A DNA stretch of 64,000 bases from Caballeronia terrestris. GTDB taxonomy: Bacteria > Pseudomonadota > Gammaproteobacteria > Burkholderiales > Burkholderiaceae. The notes beneath the pieces were generated by a model that did not search any database, had not been told where the DNA came from, and saw nothing but the letters and a program-made list of their open reading frames with translations. Where the stretch lies: the NCBI RefSeq assembly GCF_001544515.1, contig NZ_FCOL02000005.1:62001-126000 (forward strand), read 5' to 3'. Made by a program: the position numbers and the translations under genes. Each line of letters opens with the position of its first letter. The first letter of the stretch is position 1. Of the stretch, positions 19,406-28,041 are shown in pieces.

Positions 19406-19888
19406 TCAGCGCACGTCCTCCCCGGAATCCGGGGGCGCAACCGGTCGATCTTCCACGTCTCCCACCAGTATCTTCAGCATCTTCATGAAGCGCCGCCGAT
19501 CCGTCTCCGACAGCGGCGCGAGCATGCGCACCTGAGCCCGCAGCATCGCGGGCTGCACCTCGTTCAGCAACGCCTCGCCCTCGCCGGTCAGCGTCAACAG
19601 GCGCACCCGGCGATCCTCCTCAGACGCATTGCGCTGCATCAGGCCCCGCTTTTCCAGCCGGTCGATCACGCCGCCGATCGTCGACGTATCGAAACCGATG
19701 TTGCGCGATAGCGAACGCTGATCCATCTGCGGCTGGTCATGCACGGCCTGCATCGCCGCGTACTGCACCGGCGTAATGCCGAAAGCGACCGTTTCCTCTG
19801 CAAAAACCGCGACGGCCATCTGCTGTAGCCGCCGGATGTAATGGCCGGGCAATTCGTCCAGATGAGGCTCGCGATTCCGGTGTTTCAT
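19406..19888 (-). CDS. MarR-family regulator
   Basis: 160-residue winged-helix regulator with the MarR core: recognition region RSLSRNIGFDTSTIGGVIDRLEKRGL and wing EEDRRVRLLTLTGEG. It is divergent from the 3-hydroxybenzoate/gentisate operon. MarR-type repressors released by 3-hydroxybenzoate are known for comparable operons (MobR of Comamonas), so it is probably the local aromatic-acid sensor. A TCAGT-GT-ACTGA dyad lies in the intergenic region. It ends 14 bp from the convergent SDR gene. Confidence 0.85.
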   Translation of the reverse strand: MKHRNREPHLDELPGHYIRRLQQMAVAVFAEETVAFGITPVQYAAMQAVHDQPQMDQRSLSRNIGFDTSTIGGVIDRLEKRGLMQRNASEEDRRVRLLTLTGEGEALLNEVQPAMLRAQVRMLAPLSETDRRRFMKMLKILVGDVEDRPVAPPDSGEDVR

Positions 19889-19940
19889 GGCTCGTTCCAG
19901 ATACGGGTAAACACAAAGAGATCATAACGTATTTCGTCCC

Positions 19941-19963
19941 TATACTATTCATCAGTGTACTGA
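19941..19963 (+). promoter_or_regulatory. Gentisate-operon promoter with MarR-type dyad
   Basis: A -10-like TATACT (19941-19946) is followed by the inverted repeat TCAGT-GT-ACTGA (19952-19963), and a further TCAGTAT half-site follows at 19968. A dyad sitting on the likely transcription start suits a MarR repressor. No good -35 box is visible. Confidence 0.45.
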
Positions 19964-19994
19964 CGATCAGTATGCGTTCTAACAGGAGACAACC

Positions 19995-21197
19995 ATGAAC
20001 GCCTCGACTTCTTCATTGCCTGTTCTCGTCGCCGGTGGCGGCATCGGCGGCCTGGCTGCCGCGCTTGCGCTCGTGCGCCGGGGCTTTGCCGTGAAGGTGC
20101 TCGAACAGGCGCCCGCGATCGGCGAAATCGGCGCAGGCATCCAGCTCGGGCCAAACGCCTTTGCCGCTTTCGATGCGCTCGGCATCGGCGAGCGGGCGCG
20201 CGCCCGGGCGGTCTACACCGACGAAATGGTCATGATGGATGCGCTCGATGAATCGACCGTCGCGCGCGTTTCGGTCGGCGAGGCGTTTCGTGCGCGTTTC
20301 GGCAATCCCTACGCCGTGATTCACCGCGCCGACGTGCACGGCGCGCTCCTCGAAGGCGCGCAGGAGAGCGAGCACATCGAGTTCCTGACCTCGACGCAGG
20401 TCGCGCACGTCGAGCAGACCCGCGACGGCGTCACCGTCTTCGATTCGAACGGTGACGCGCACCGTGGCGTGGCTTTGATCGGCGCCGATGGCGTGAAGTC
20501 CGCGGTGCGCCAGCAGTACGTGGGCGACGACGCGCGCGTCTCGGGTCACGTGGTGTATCGCGCGGTCGTCGACAAGAAAGACTTTCCCGCCGATCTGCAA
20601 TGGAACGCCGCCGCCGTCTGGGTCGGACCGAACTGCCACCTCGTGCATTACCCGTTGCGCGGCGGCGAGCAATACAACGTCGTCGTTACCTTTCACAGCC
20701 GCGAAGTCGAAGAGTGGAGCGTGCGCGAAGGCAGCCGCGAGGAAGTGCAGTCCTATTTCAGCGACATCTGCCCGCGCGCCCGGCAACTGATCGACCTGCC
20801 CGAGAGCTGGAAACGCTGGGCCACCGCCGACCGCGATCCGATCGCCCAATGGACCTACGGACGCACCGCGCTCCTCGGCGACGCCGCTCATCCGACGCTG
20901 CAATACCTCGCGCAGGGCGCGTGCATGGCGATGGAAGACGCGGTGACGCTCGGCGAAGCGCTGCGCGTGCACGACAACGATTTCACCAGGGCTTTCGACC
21001 TGTACCAGCGCTCGCGAGTCGCGCGCACCGCACGGGTCGTTCTCTCCGCGCGCGAGATGGGCCGCATCTTCCACGCGAAGGGGGTCGAGCGCCTCGTGCG
21101 CAACGAACTGTGGAAAGACCGCAGCGACGAGCGTTTCTACGACGCGCTCGAATGGCTCTACGGCTGGACCGCCGAGAACTGCCTCGTCCAATCCTGA
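19995..21197 (+). CDS. 3-Hydroxybenzoate 6-monooxygenase
   Basis: 400-residue class A flavoprotein hydroxylase. It has the FAD Rossmann motif GGGIGG (14-19), the mid-protein GADGVKSAVR (DG motif) and the second FAD motif LLGDAAHP. Length, the IGEIGAGIQLGPNA segment and the following maleylpyruvate isomerase, fumarylpyruvate hydrolase and gentisate dioxygenase genes all indicate the MhbM/NagX-type enzyme, which para-hydroxylates 3-hydroxybenzoate to gentisate with NADH and O2. A salicylate 5-hydroxylase would be a multicomponent enzyme, so it is excluded. ACAGGAGAC precedes the start. Confidence 0.9.
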   Translation: MNASTSSLPVLVAGGGIGGLAAALALVRRGFAVKVLEQAPAIGEIGAGIQLGPNAFAAFDALGIGERARARAVYTDEMVMMDALDESTVARVSVGEAFRARFGNPYAVIHRADVHGALLEGAQESEHIEFLTSTQVAHVEQTRDGVTVFDSNGDAHRGVALIGADGVKSAVRQQYVGDDARVSGHVVYRAVVDKKDFPADLQWNAAAVWVGPNCHLVHYPLRGGEQYNVVVTFHSREVEEWSVREGSREEVQSYFSDICPRARQLIDLPESWKRWATADRDPIAQWTYGRTALLGDAAHPTLQYLAQGACMAMEDAVTLGEALRVHDNDFTRAFDLYQRSRVARTARVVLSAREMGRIFHAKGVERLVRNELWKDRSDERFYDALEWLYGWTAENCLVQS

Positions 21198-21229
21198 ACC
21201 CACAACCGACCACTGACTGGAGCATCACC

Positions 21230-21928
21230 ATGAGCTACGTTATCGATCCCGAAGCACAAGTCGCCATTCCCGTCGCGGGCAGCGACGATTTGTTCCCCGT
21301 GCGCCGCATCTACTGCGTCGGCCGCAACTACGCGGCGCATGCGCGCGAGATGGGCTTCGACCCCGACCGCGAACCGCCGTTCTTCTTCTGCAAGCCCGAT
21401 AACACGATCGTCGTAGTGCCCGACGGGCAAACGGTCGAGGTGCCGTATCCGCCGCAGACCACCGAGTATCACCACGAGATCGAACTCGTTGCCGCGATCG
21501 GCAAGGGCGGGCGCGATATTCCGGTCGACAAGGCCAACGAGCACGTTTGGGGCTACGCGGTCGGCCTCGACATGACGCGGCGCGACCTGCAACTCAAGCT
21601 GCGCGACAGGGGCCGTCCGTGGGAACTCGGCAAGGCCTTCGACCAGTCTGCGCCGATCGGGCCGCTCGTGCCGGCGTCGAAGATCGGTCATCCGACTGAG
21701 GGCGCGGTGTGGGTCGAGGTCGATGGCGTGGACCGTCAGCGCAGCGATATCGCGAAGCTGATCTGGTCGGTGCCGGAGATCGTCGCGAACCTCTCGACGT
21801 ATTTCGAGCTGAAGCCGGGCGACCTGATTTTCACGGGCACGCCCGAAGGCGTCGCCGGCGTGCAGCGCGGCAACGTGATGCGCGGTGGCATCGACGGGCT
21901 CGGCGAACTGAGCGTGCGGGTCGTCTGA
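21230..21928 (+). CDS. nagK: Fumarylpyruvate hydrolase
   Basis: 232-residue FAH-fold hydrolase with the metal-binding EYHHEIELV region, GYAVGLDMTRRDLQ and the C-terminal PGDLIFTGTPEGV typical of the family. In the gentisate pathway it splits fumarylpyruvate into fumarate and pyruvate. The ATG at 21230 gives the family N-terminus (residues 13-35 contain LFPVRRIYCVGRNYAAHARE). It lies 32 bp after the monooxygenase and 2 bp before the isomerase, so all are one operon. Confidence 0.9.
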   Translation: MSYVIDPEAQVAIPVAGSDDLFPVRRIYCVGRNYAAHAREMGFDPDREPPFFFCKPDNTIVVVPDGQTVEVPYPPQTTEYHHEIELVAAIGKGGRDIPVDKANEHVWGYAVGLDMTRRDLQLKLRDRGRPWELGKAFDQSAPIGPLVPASKIGHPTEGAVWVEVDGVDRQRSDIAKLIWSVPEIVANLSTYFELKPGDLIFTGTPEGVAGVQRGNVMRGGIDGLGELSVRVV

Positions 21929-21930
21929 TC

Positions 21931-22572
21931 ATGAGCCATCTCAAGCTACATGGCTTCTTCAACAGCTCGGCGTCGTATCGCGTGCGGATCGCGCTGGGGT
22001 TGAAGGAGCTGGAATGGGAGCACGTCGGCGTCAATATTCGCACCGGCGCGCAGAACGGCGTCGAGTACAAGGCGCTGAATCCGGCCGGACTCGTGCCGAC
22101 GCTGGAGCACGGCGCGGTGCGCATCACGCAGTCGCTCGCGATCATCGATTATCTGGAGCGCCTTCGGTCCACAGCGCAGTTGATTCCGGCCGACGGTCCC
22201 GAGCGTACGCGCGTGCTGGAGATCGCTTCGCTGATCGCTTGCGATATTCACCCGCTCAACAACCTGCGCGTCCTGAAGTACCTGACTGGGCCGTTCGAAC
22301 TGAGCGAAGCGCAGAAGAAGCAGTGGTACCTGAACTGGATCGAGCAGGGCTTCGACGCGCTCGAAGCCTGGCTCCCGGCGCAAGGCAACTTCTGCGTAGG
22401 CGAAACACCGACCCTCGCCGACTGCTGCCTCGTACCGCAAGTCGCCAACGCGGAGCGCATGAACGTCGATTTGTCGTCGTACCCGCGCATTCTGCGTATC
22501 AACGAACACTGTCTGCGGCTCGCGGCCTTCGCCGATGCCGCGCCGAACCGCCAGCCCGATTTTGTCGCCTGA
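21931..22572 (+). CDS. maiA: Maleylpyruvate isomerase (zeta-class GST)
   Basis: 213-residue glutathione S-transferase of the zeta class. The catalytic serine-rich motif SSASYRVRIAL lies at residues 12-22, and the glutathione-binding QSLAIIDYLE is present. It isomerises maleylpyruvate to fumarylpyruvate with glutathione. Similar enzymes act on maleylacetoacetate, but the gentisate context decides. The start is 2 bp after the upstream stop. Confidence 0.9.
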   Translation: MSHLKLHGFFNSSASYRVRIALGLKELEWEHVGVNIRTGAQNGVEYKALNPAGLVPTLEHGAVRITQSLAIIDYLERLRSTAQLIPADGPERTRVLEIASLIACDIHPLNNLRVLKYLTGPFELSEAQKKQWYLNWIEQGFDALEAWLPAQGNFCVGETPTLADCCLVPQVANAERMNVDLSSYPRILRINEHCLRLAAFADAAPNRQPDFVA

Positions 22573-22588
22573 ATCAAGGAGTCGTTCG

Positions 22589-23617
22589 ATGTCCACCATT
22601 CAAATTCAACGCGAGGCCTTCTACGGCCGCGCCGATACCCAAAGCCTCGCGCCGCTGTGGACGCGTCTCAAGTCGCTCGTGCCCGAAGCGCCGGCGCCCG
22701 CGTGCGTCGCGCATCAGTGGCGTTACGAGGACGTGCGGCCCTATGTGCTCGAATCCGCCGAGCACATCTCGGCGAAGGAAGCCGAGCGCCGCGTGCTGAT
22801 CCTGGAGAATCCGGGCCTGCACGGCAGCTCGCAGATCACCAACTCGCTGTACGCCGGGCTGCAGTTGATCATGCCGGGCGAAGTCGCGCCCGCGCATCGG
22901 CACACGCAAAGTGCGCTGCGTTTCATCATCGAGGGTAGCGGCGCGTACACCGCCGTCGATGGCGAGAAGACGCTGATGGAGCCAGGCGACTTCGTGATCA
23001 CGCCGTCGTGGACGTTCCACCATCACGGAAACGAGACGAACGTGCCGATGGTCTGGCTCGATGGTCTCGACATCCCGCTCGTCGCGCTCTTCAACAGCAC
23101 GTTCCGCGAAGACTATCCGTCCGACGAAGCGCCGGTAAGCCGCCCCGCCGGCGATGCGCTCGCCCGCTACGGCAGCGGCCTGCTGCCGGTCGGGTATCAG
23201 GCTGGCTCGCTGAACTCGCCGGTATTCAACTATCCGTATGCACGCACCCGCGAGGCGCTGCACGCGCTCACGCGCGGCAGCGAACCCGATGCGCACGCGG
23301 GCTACCTGATGCGCTACGTCAATCCGGTCGACGGCGGCTGGGCCATGCCGACGATGGCGACCACGATCCGTCTGCTGCCGAAGGGTTTCGCGACACGCGG
23401 CTATCGTTCGAGCGACAGCGCGGTGTTCGTGGTGGTCGAAGGGCGGGGCCGTTTGCAGATCGGCGATAAGCGATTCGAGCTTTTACCGCACGACGTGGTG
23501 GTCGTGCCCGGCTGGATGAGCTACACGCTGCATGCAAGCGACGATCTGATGCTGTTCTCGTATTCCGATCGCGTCGCGCAGGAGAAGCTCGGTTTTTTTC
23601 GTGAGCAGCGGCTCTGA
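22589..23617 (+). CDS. gtdA: Gentisate 1,2-dioxygenase
   Basis: 342-residue bicupin Fe(II) dioxygenase that opens gentisate to maleylpyruvate. The first cupin holds the metal site PAHRHTQSALRF (H103, H105) with the distal HHH cluster at 144-146. A second, degenerate cupin lies at about 250-330 (LPKGFATRGYRSSDSAVFVV). Length is typical. AAGGAG precedes the ATG. Gene order in the operon is monooxygenase, hydrolase, isomerase, dioxygenase, transporter. Confidence 0.92.
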   Translation: MSTIQIQREAFYGRADTQSLAPLWTRLKSLVPEAPAPACVAHQWRYEDVRPYVLESAEHISAKEAERRVLILENPGLHGSSQITNSLYAGLQLIMPGEVAPAHRHTQSALRFIIEGSGAYTAVDGEKTLMEPGDFVITPSWTFHHHGNETNVPMVWLDGLDIPLVALFNSTFREDYPSDEAPVSRPAGDALARYGSGLLPVGYQAGSLNSPVFNYPYARTREALHALTRGSEPDAHAGYLMRYVNPVDGGWAMPTMATTIRLLPKGFATRGYRSSDSAVFVVVEGRGRLQIGDKRFELLPHDVVVVPGWMSYTLHASDDLMLFSYSDRVAQEKLGFFREQRL

Positions 23618-23659
23618 CCACCCACATTCTTAAATTCATAGAGCATCAGGAGACAGGTC

Positions 23660-24994
23660 ATGAGCACGCAGCAGACGATCGACGTCCAAAATTTCATCAA
23701 TGCACACAAGCTGTCGGCGATGCAGGTCGTCACGCTGCTGCTGTGCTTTCTCATCGTCGCGGTCGATGGTTTCGATACCGCCGCGATCGGCTTCATCGCA
23801 CCGGCGATTCGCGCCGAATGGGGCCTGACGCCCGCGCATCTCGCGCCGGTGTTCGGCGCGGGGCTCGCCGGGCTGATGGCGGGCGCGTTCCTGTTCGGCC
23901 CACTCGCCGACCGCTTCGGGCGCAGGACCATCCTGATGGTCTGCGCGTTGTTCTTCGGGCTGGCGAGCCTCGCCTCCGCCTACTCGAATTCGGTCGAGAT
24001 GCTAGTCGTGTTGCGCTTTCTCACCGGACTGGGTCTGGGCGGCGCCATGCCCAACTCGGTGACGCTCAGTTCCGAGTACGCGCCGGAGAAGCATCGCTCG
24101 GTGCTCGTTACCACGATGTTCTGCGGCTTCACGCTGGGCTCGGCGCTCGGTGGCGTGGCCGCCGCTCATGTGGTGGCGGACTTCGGCTGGCGCGCGGTGC
24201 TCGTGATCGGCGGCGTGCTGCCGCTGCTGCTCGTTCCTGTGCTGGCGTGGTGCCTGCCGGAGTCGGCGCGCTTTATGGTGATGAAGGGCAGAAAGCCGGA
24301 ACAGGTACGTCGCACGTTGCAGCGAATCGCACCGTCGATGGATCTGACAAACGCGCGATTCACCGTGCCGGAGAAAGCGCAAACGGGATTCCCGGTCAAG
24401 CACCTGTTCGATCCCGAACTGCGTCGCGGAACGCTTCTGCTTTGGCTCGCGTTCTTCATGAGCCTGCTCGTGATCTACCTGCTTTCGAGCTGGCTGCCGA
24501 CGCTCATCAGCAGCACTGGCATGACGCTCAAGAAGGCGTCCCTCGTGACCGCGATGTTCCAGGTGGGCGGCACGGCCGGCGCGATCGCGCTCGGCCAGTT
24601 AATGGACCGCTTCAATCCGCAACGCGTGCTCGGCCTGACGTATGCGTTGGCGGCGGTGTTCACCGCGCTGATCGGCAGCAGCACCGGGAATACGGCGGTC
24701 CTGATCGTCGCCGTATTTGGCGCGGGCTTTTGCGTGTCGGGTGCGCAGGTCGGCGCGAATGCGCTGGCCGCAGGTTTCTATCCGACGGCGAGCCGCGCGA
24801 CGGGCGTAAGCTGGGCCTCGGGAATCGGACGCATCGGCTCGGTGCTCGGTTCGATGGGCGGTGGCTGGATGCTGGCGCTCGGCTGGGGCCTGCCGACGGT
24901 GTTCGCGCTCGTCGGTATCCCGACGATCGTGGCGGGCATCAGCATGCTGTCGATGGGGAAAGTCGAGCGGGCGAGGGCCATGGTGGCGCACTGA
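23660..24994 (+). CDS. Aromatic acid:H+ symporter (MFS, AAHS family)
   Basis: 444 residues with 12 membrane helices. The first helix has the AAHS signature VDGFDTAAIGFIAPAI and the helix 2-3 loop GPLADRFGRR. AAHS members (PcaK, BenK, MhbT) import aromatic acids with protons. As last gene of the gentisate operon, 3-hydroxybenzoate or gentisate is the likely substrate. AGGAGAC precedes the ATG. An 8-bp perfect stem follows the stop codon. Confidence 0.9.
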   Translation: MSTQQTIDVQNFINAHKLSAMQVVTLLLCFLIVAVDGFDTAAIGFIAPAIRAEWGLTPAHLAPVFGAGLAGLMAGAFLFGPLADRFGRRTILMVCALFFGLASLASAYSNSVEMLVVLRFLTGLGLGGAMPNSVTLSSEYAPEKHRSVLVTTMFCGFTLGSALGGVAAAHVVADFGWRAVLVIGGVLPLLLVPVLAWCLPESARFMVMKGRKPEQVRRTLQRIAPSMDLTNARFTVPEKAQTGFPVKHLFDPELRRGTLLLWLAFFMSLLVIYLLSSWLPTLISSTGMTLKKASLVTAMFQVGGTAGAIALGQLMDRFNPQRVLGLTYALAAVFTALIGSSTGNTAVLIVAVFGAGFCVSGAQVGANALAAGFYPTASRATGVSWASGIGRIGSVLGSMGGGWMLALGWGLPTVFALVGIPTIVAGISMLSMGKVERARAMVAH

Positions 24995-25001
24995 GATGGA
25001 C

Positions 25002-25021
25002 GCACGCGGTTTCCCGCGTGC
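25002..25021. terminator. Hairpin between convergent genes
   Basis: GCACGCGG-TTTC-CCGCGTGC, a perfect 8-bp GC-rich stem starting 7 bp after the transporter stop and 25 bp from the end of the convergent NADH dehydrogenase gene. There is no strong T-tract, so termination efficiency is uncertain. It could serve both directions. Confidence 0.5.
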
Positions 25022-25045
25022 TCCCCAATCGATACCCCATCGCCG

Positions 25046-26377
25046 TCAGTTCAACTTCACCGTTGGCCGCACGCGTTCCCTCAGCCATTGACTCGCGGCA
25101 TACATCACCGCGCGCTTGATGCCCGTGAGGCCCACGATGTGTCTGCGATACAGATGCCGGTAGCACGACGCCGCGAACCATCCATTGATGAACAGCGGCC
25201 TTCGCAGCAACTCGCTCATCAACGCGCCCGCCGCACCCGCACGTCCGAAGGAGATCAGCGTTCCCTGATCGCGATAGGAGAAGAGCGGCACGCTGCGCTC
25301 GTCGAGACGCCGTGCCAGTGCGTTGGCGAGGTACACCGCCTGCTGAAAAGCCGCCTGCGCGCGCGGCGGCACGAGCGCGTCACCCTTCGATGCTGCGCAC
25401 GCCGCGCAGTCGCCCATCGCGTAGATGCCCGAGCCGAACTCGACCCGCAGCTCCCCATCGACGATCACCTGTCCCAGCCGGTTCAGCGGCAGCCCTTGCA
25501 ACGTGCGCAGGATCGGCGGACCTTCCACGCCCGCCGCCCAGATGGTGATGTCGCTTGCGAGCGTTTCGCCATCCACCGTCGAAACCGCTTGAGCATCGAC
25601 GGACTTCACGCGGCAACCGAGCCGCACTTCGACGCCAAGGGCCGCCAACATTTCCTGAGCGCGCGTCGAGATCCGTTCGGGCAGCGCGGGCAACACACGC
25701 GGCGCGCCTTCCAGGAGGCGAATGCGGATGCCGTCGGTTGGATCAAACGAGGCGAGGTGATAGTCCCGCACCATCTCGGCCGAGCCGCGCAACGCAGCGG
25801 CCAGCTCGACGCCGGTCGCCCCGCCGCCGATCACCGTCACCGAGACCGGCGTCGTTGGCTGTGCCTGCCCCGAGCGCAGCAGGCTCGACAGCAGACGCCG
25901 CCTGAACGTCTCCGCCTGCTCCACCGTCTCCAGCGTCAACGCATGCTGCTCGGCGTCCGGAATCGAGAAGAAGTTCGTGACGCTGCCGAGCGCGAGCACG
26001 AGCGAATCGAAGCGGAGCGTCCTGCGCGGCAGAAGCGCGCGGCCGTCGATATCGGCAGTCTCTTCGATCACGATCTCGCGGCTATCGGGATCGATGCTCG
26101 ACAACGCGCCTTGCTCGAAACGGAAGTGGTTCCATTTCGCGTGCGAGGCGTAGTCGATCTGATGGCTCGACGCGTCGATCTGGCCTGACGCGACTTCGTG
26201 AAGGAGCGGCTTCCAGAAGTGGGTCGGAAAACGGTCGATGAGGATCACTTCGGCCTGGTGCCGCTTGCCGACGCTGTTTCCGAGCCGCGTCGCAAGTTCG
26301 AGCCCGGCGGCGCCGCCGCCCAAGATCACGATGCGATGGGGCGAATCGACCTGGTGTTGCGCGTAATGATTCAACAT
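25046..26377 (-). CDS. ndh: Type II NADH dehydrogenase-like FAD oxidoreductase
   Basis: 443 residues with two dinucleotide-binding folds: FAD motif ILGGGAAGLELA (about 18-29) and NAD motif VIGGGATGVELAAAL (about 184-198). The C-terminal part contains YAMGDCAA and an amphipathic/hydrophobic segment near LINGWFAASCYRHLYRRH for membrane association. This is the NDH-2 architecture, a single-subunit non-proton-pumping NADH:quinone oxidoreductase. It lies 25 bp after a small upstream gene on the same strand and converges on the gentisate operon. Confidence 0.85.
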   Translation of the reverse strand: MLNHYAQHQVDSPHRIVILGGGAAGLELATRLGNSVGKRHQAEVILIDRFPTHFWKPLLHEVASGQIDASSHQIDYASHAKWNHFRFEQGALSSIDPDSREIVIEETADIDGRALLPRRTLRFDSLVLALGSVTNFFSIPDAEQHALTLETVEQAETFRRRLLSSLLRSGQAQPTTPVSVTVIGGGATGVELAAALRGSAEMVRDYHLASFDPTDGIRIRLLEGAPRVLPALPERISTRAQEMLAALGVEVRLGCRVKSVDAQAVSTVDGETLASDITIWAAGVEGPPILRTLQGLPLNRLGQVIVDGELRVEFGSGIYAMGDCAACAASKGDALVPPRAQAAFQQAVYLANALARRLDERSVPLFSYRDQGTLISFGRAGAAGALMSELLRRPLFINGWFAASCYRHLYRRHIVGLTGIKRAVMYAASQWLRERVRPTVKLN

Positions 26378-26402
26378 GGTGGTTCTCCCGAAAACGCCTC
26401 AA

Positions 26403-26804
26403 TCAATTGAACGGCGCGGACCCGCGGCGCAATGCATCGGAGAGGGGCACGCATCGCGTGATGCCCGAGCTGCGCGCCTCTTCCAGTCCGCGTTCATCCG
26501 CACCCACCGCGACGACGCGATGCGCAGGCGTTGCGAGCGTGTGAAGCGCCACTGCATAGCGCGTCCCGCAAGCGCTCGATGACAGGATCGCCGAGAAATA
26601 CGTGATGCCGTCGTCGCCCAGCGTCTCGCCGATGGCGTGATTCAGGCTGGCGGCGTTGAGTTCGCTCATCAGCAGAAGCGGGTAGCCGTCGTCCCGCACG
26701 CCTTGAAGGAAACGCTTGAGCTCGTGTTTCGCTACAGGCTTCGCTTCTTCGCCCGTGCGGGTCCACACGGGGTCCATGTTTGCCACGATAGCGTCGATTG
26801 CCAT
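26403..26804 (-). CDS. Hypothetical protein upstream of ndh
   Basis: 133 residues, no signal peptide or membrane helix. I do not recognise the family. It has alternating hydrophobic strands in its second half (THRVVAVGADERGLEE-like pattern) and a charged N-terminal half with a VRDDGYPLLLMSELNAASLN segment. It shares direction with ndh (25-bp gap) and is divergent from a LysR regulator, which may control the pair. The start follows a GAGAGG-like site. Confidence 0.55.
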   Translation of the reverse strand: MAIDAIVANMDPVWTRTGEEAKPVAKHELKRFLQGVRDDGYPLLLMSELNAASLNHAIGETLGDDGITYFSAILSSSACGTRYAVALHTLATPAHRVVAVGADERGLEEARSSGITRCVPLSDALRRGSAPFN

Positions 26805-26882
26805 TCTCTTGCCTCTCGGAGTCGTTGAAAGCCTGTGTGTCGCGGCGGGCCGGGGCGCGCTTGACGACGTCGTAGGAAAAAT

Positions 26883-26936
26883 ATAAGTTCGCTAAAACAT
26901 TTGCGCTATTGAGTATTTATCAGCGACCCATAAGTT
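26883..26936. promoter_or_regulatory. AT-rich divergent region with LysR-type repeats
   Basis: Direct repeats ATAAGTT at 26883-26889 and 26930-26936, and the inverted pair TTAT-N9-ATAA at 26917-26933, in the 145-bp gap between the small hypothetical gene and the LysR gene. Position and TNA-rich character suit LysR binding. The assignment is inferred. Confidence 0.35.
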
Positions 26937-26949
26937 TTCACTAATACCA

Positions 26950-27912
26950 ATGTTAAAGACGACGACCTTCCGCCAGTTGCGCACACTACAGACCGTCGCC
27001 CGCGTCGGCAGTATCTCGGGAGCCGCGCTGGAGCTGCATCTCACGCAGCCGGCGGTGTCGCTGCAGATGTCCCTGTTGGGCGAGGCGGCAGGAACACCGC
27101 TTCTGCGCAGGGTGGGGCGCGAGGTGCAACTGACCGCCGCAGGCGAGGTGATGGCGCGCTACGCGAACGAGATCCTGAGCCTCTGGAACGAGGCCGGCGA
27201 GGAAGTGGCGGCGCTGCGTGGCGAACTCGGCGGCACTTTGCGCATCGGCGCCATCACGACGGCGGAGTACCTCGTTCCGCCGCTGCTCGTCAGATTCACG
27301 AAGGAACGACCGGGTGTGAAGCTGCAATTTCGCATCGGCAATCGCGATGACATCGTGCGCATGCTCGCGACGAACGAGATCGACCTCGCGATCATGGGAC
27401 GGCAACCGCGCGAGTTGCGCACGAGCGCTGCGCCGTTTGCGAAGCACCCGATGGCGTTCATCGCCGCGCCGTCGCATCCGCTGATGCGCGCGAAGCGTCT
27501 GAGCCTGAGCGATCTCGAATCGGCGAACCTGCTCGTCAGGGAGCGCGGATCGGGGACGCGGGTCGCGATCGAAGGGCTATTCAAGGAGGCCGGGTTGAAG
27601 CTGCACGCGGCGTCGGAGCTGTCGAGCAACGAGGCGATCAAGCAGCTCGTCGAAGCCGGACTCGGCGTGGCGTTTCTTTCGCTGCACGCGTGCGCGCTCG
27701 AGATGCAGGCGGGATTGCTCGTGAGGCTTCCCGTGCCTTCGACGCCGATCGAGCGGGCGTGGCATGTCGTGCATATGTCGGAGCGGCGTTTGCCTCAGGT
27801 CGCGAACGCGTTTCGGGAGTTCTTGATTCAGTCGGGGGAAGCCGTAGCGGCCCTGGCTTCGCCGCCGGAGTCGCAGAAAGCGCGTGCGGGACGCAAAGGA
27901 CAGAAGGTGTGA
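26950..27912 (+). CDS. LysR-family regulator, CbbR-like
   Basis: 320 residues with N-terminal HTH (FRQLRTLQTVARVGSISGAALELHLT region, residues 7-32) and a substrate domain starting GTLRIGAITTAEYLVPPLL, a segment typical of the CbbR/CysB-like subgroup. No Calvin-cycle genes are nearby, so the name indicates similarity only. It is divergent from the hypothetical-ndh pair, its most likely target. The C-terminus carries a short basic tail. Confidence 0.8.
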   Translation: MLKTTTFRQLRTLQTVARVGSISGAALELHLTQPAVSLQMSLLGEAAGTPLLRRVGREVQLTAAGEVMARYANEILSLWNEAGEEVAALRGELGGTLRIGAITTAEYLVPPLLVRFTKERPGVKLQFRIGNRDDIVRMLATNEIDLAIMGRQPRELRTSAAPFAKHPMAFIAAPSHPLMRAKRLSLSDLESANLLVRERGSGTRVAIEGLFKEAGLKLHAASELSSNEAIKQLVEAGLGVAFLSLHACALEMQAGLLVRLPVPSTPIERAWHVVHMSERRLPQVANAFREFLIQSGEAVAALASPPESQKARAGRKGQKV

Positions 27913-28041
27913 TTTCCTGGCTTCAAGTCTGTTGACCTTCGACGGGGATGCGGCGCATCATCGATTGCCGAGGTTTTCAACGCCTCTGCAACATCGGCAA
28001 TGCATGCGATGTGCAACGAGACTGTTGCGTCGAGGTGGACA

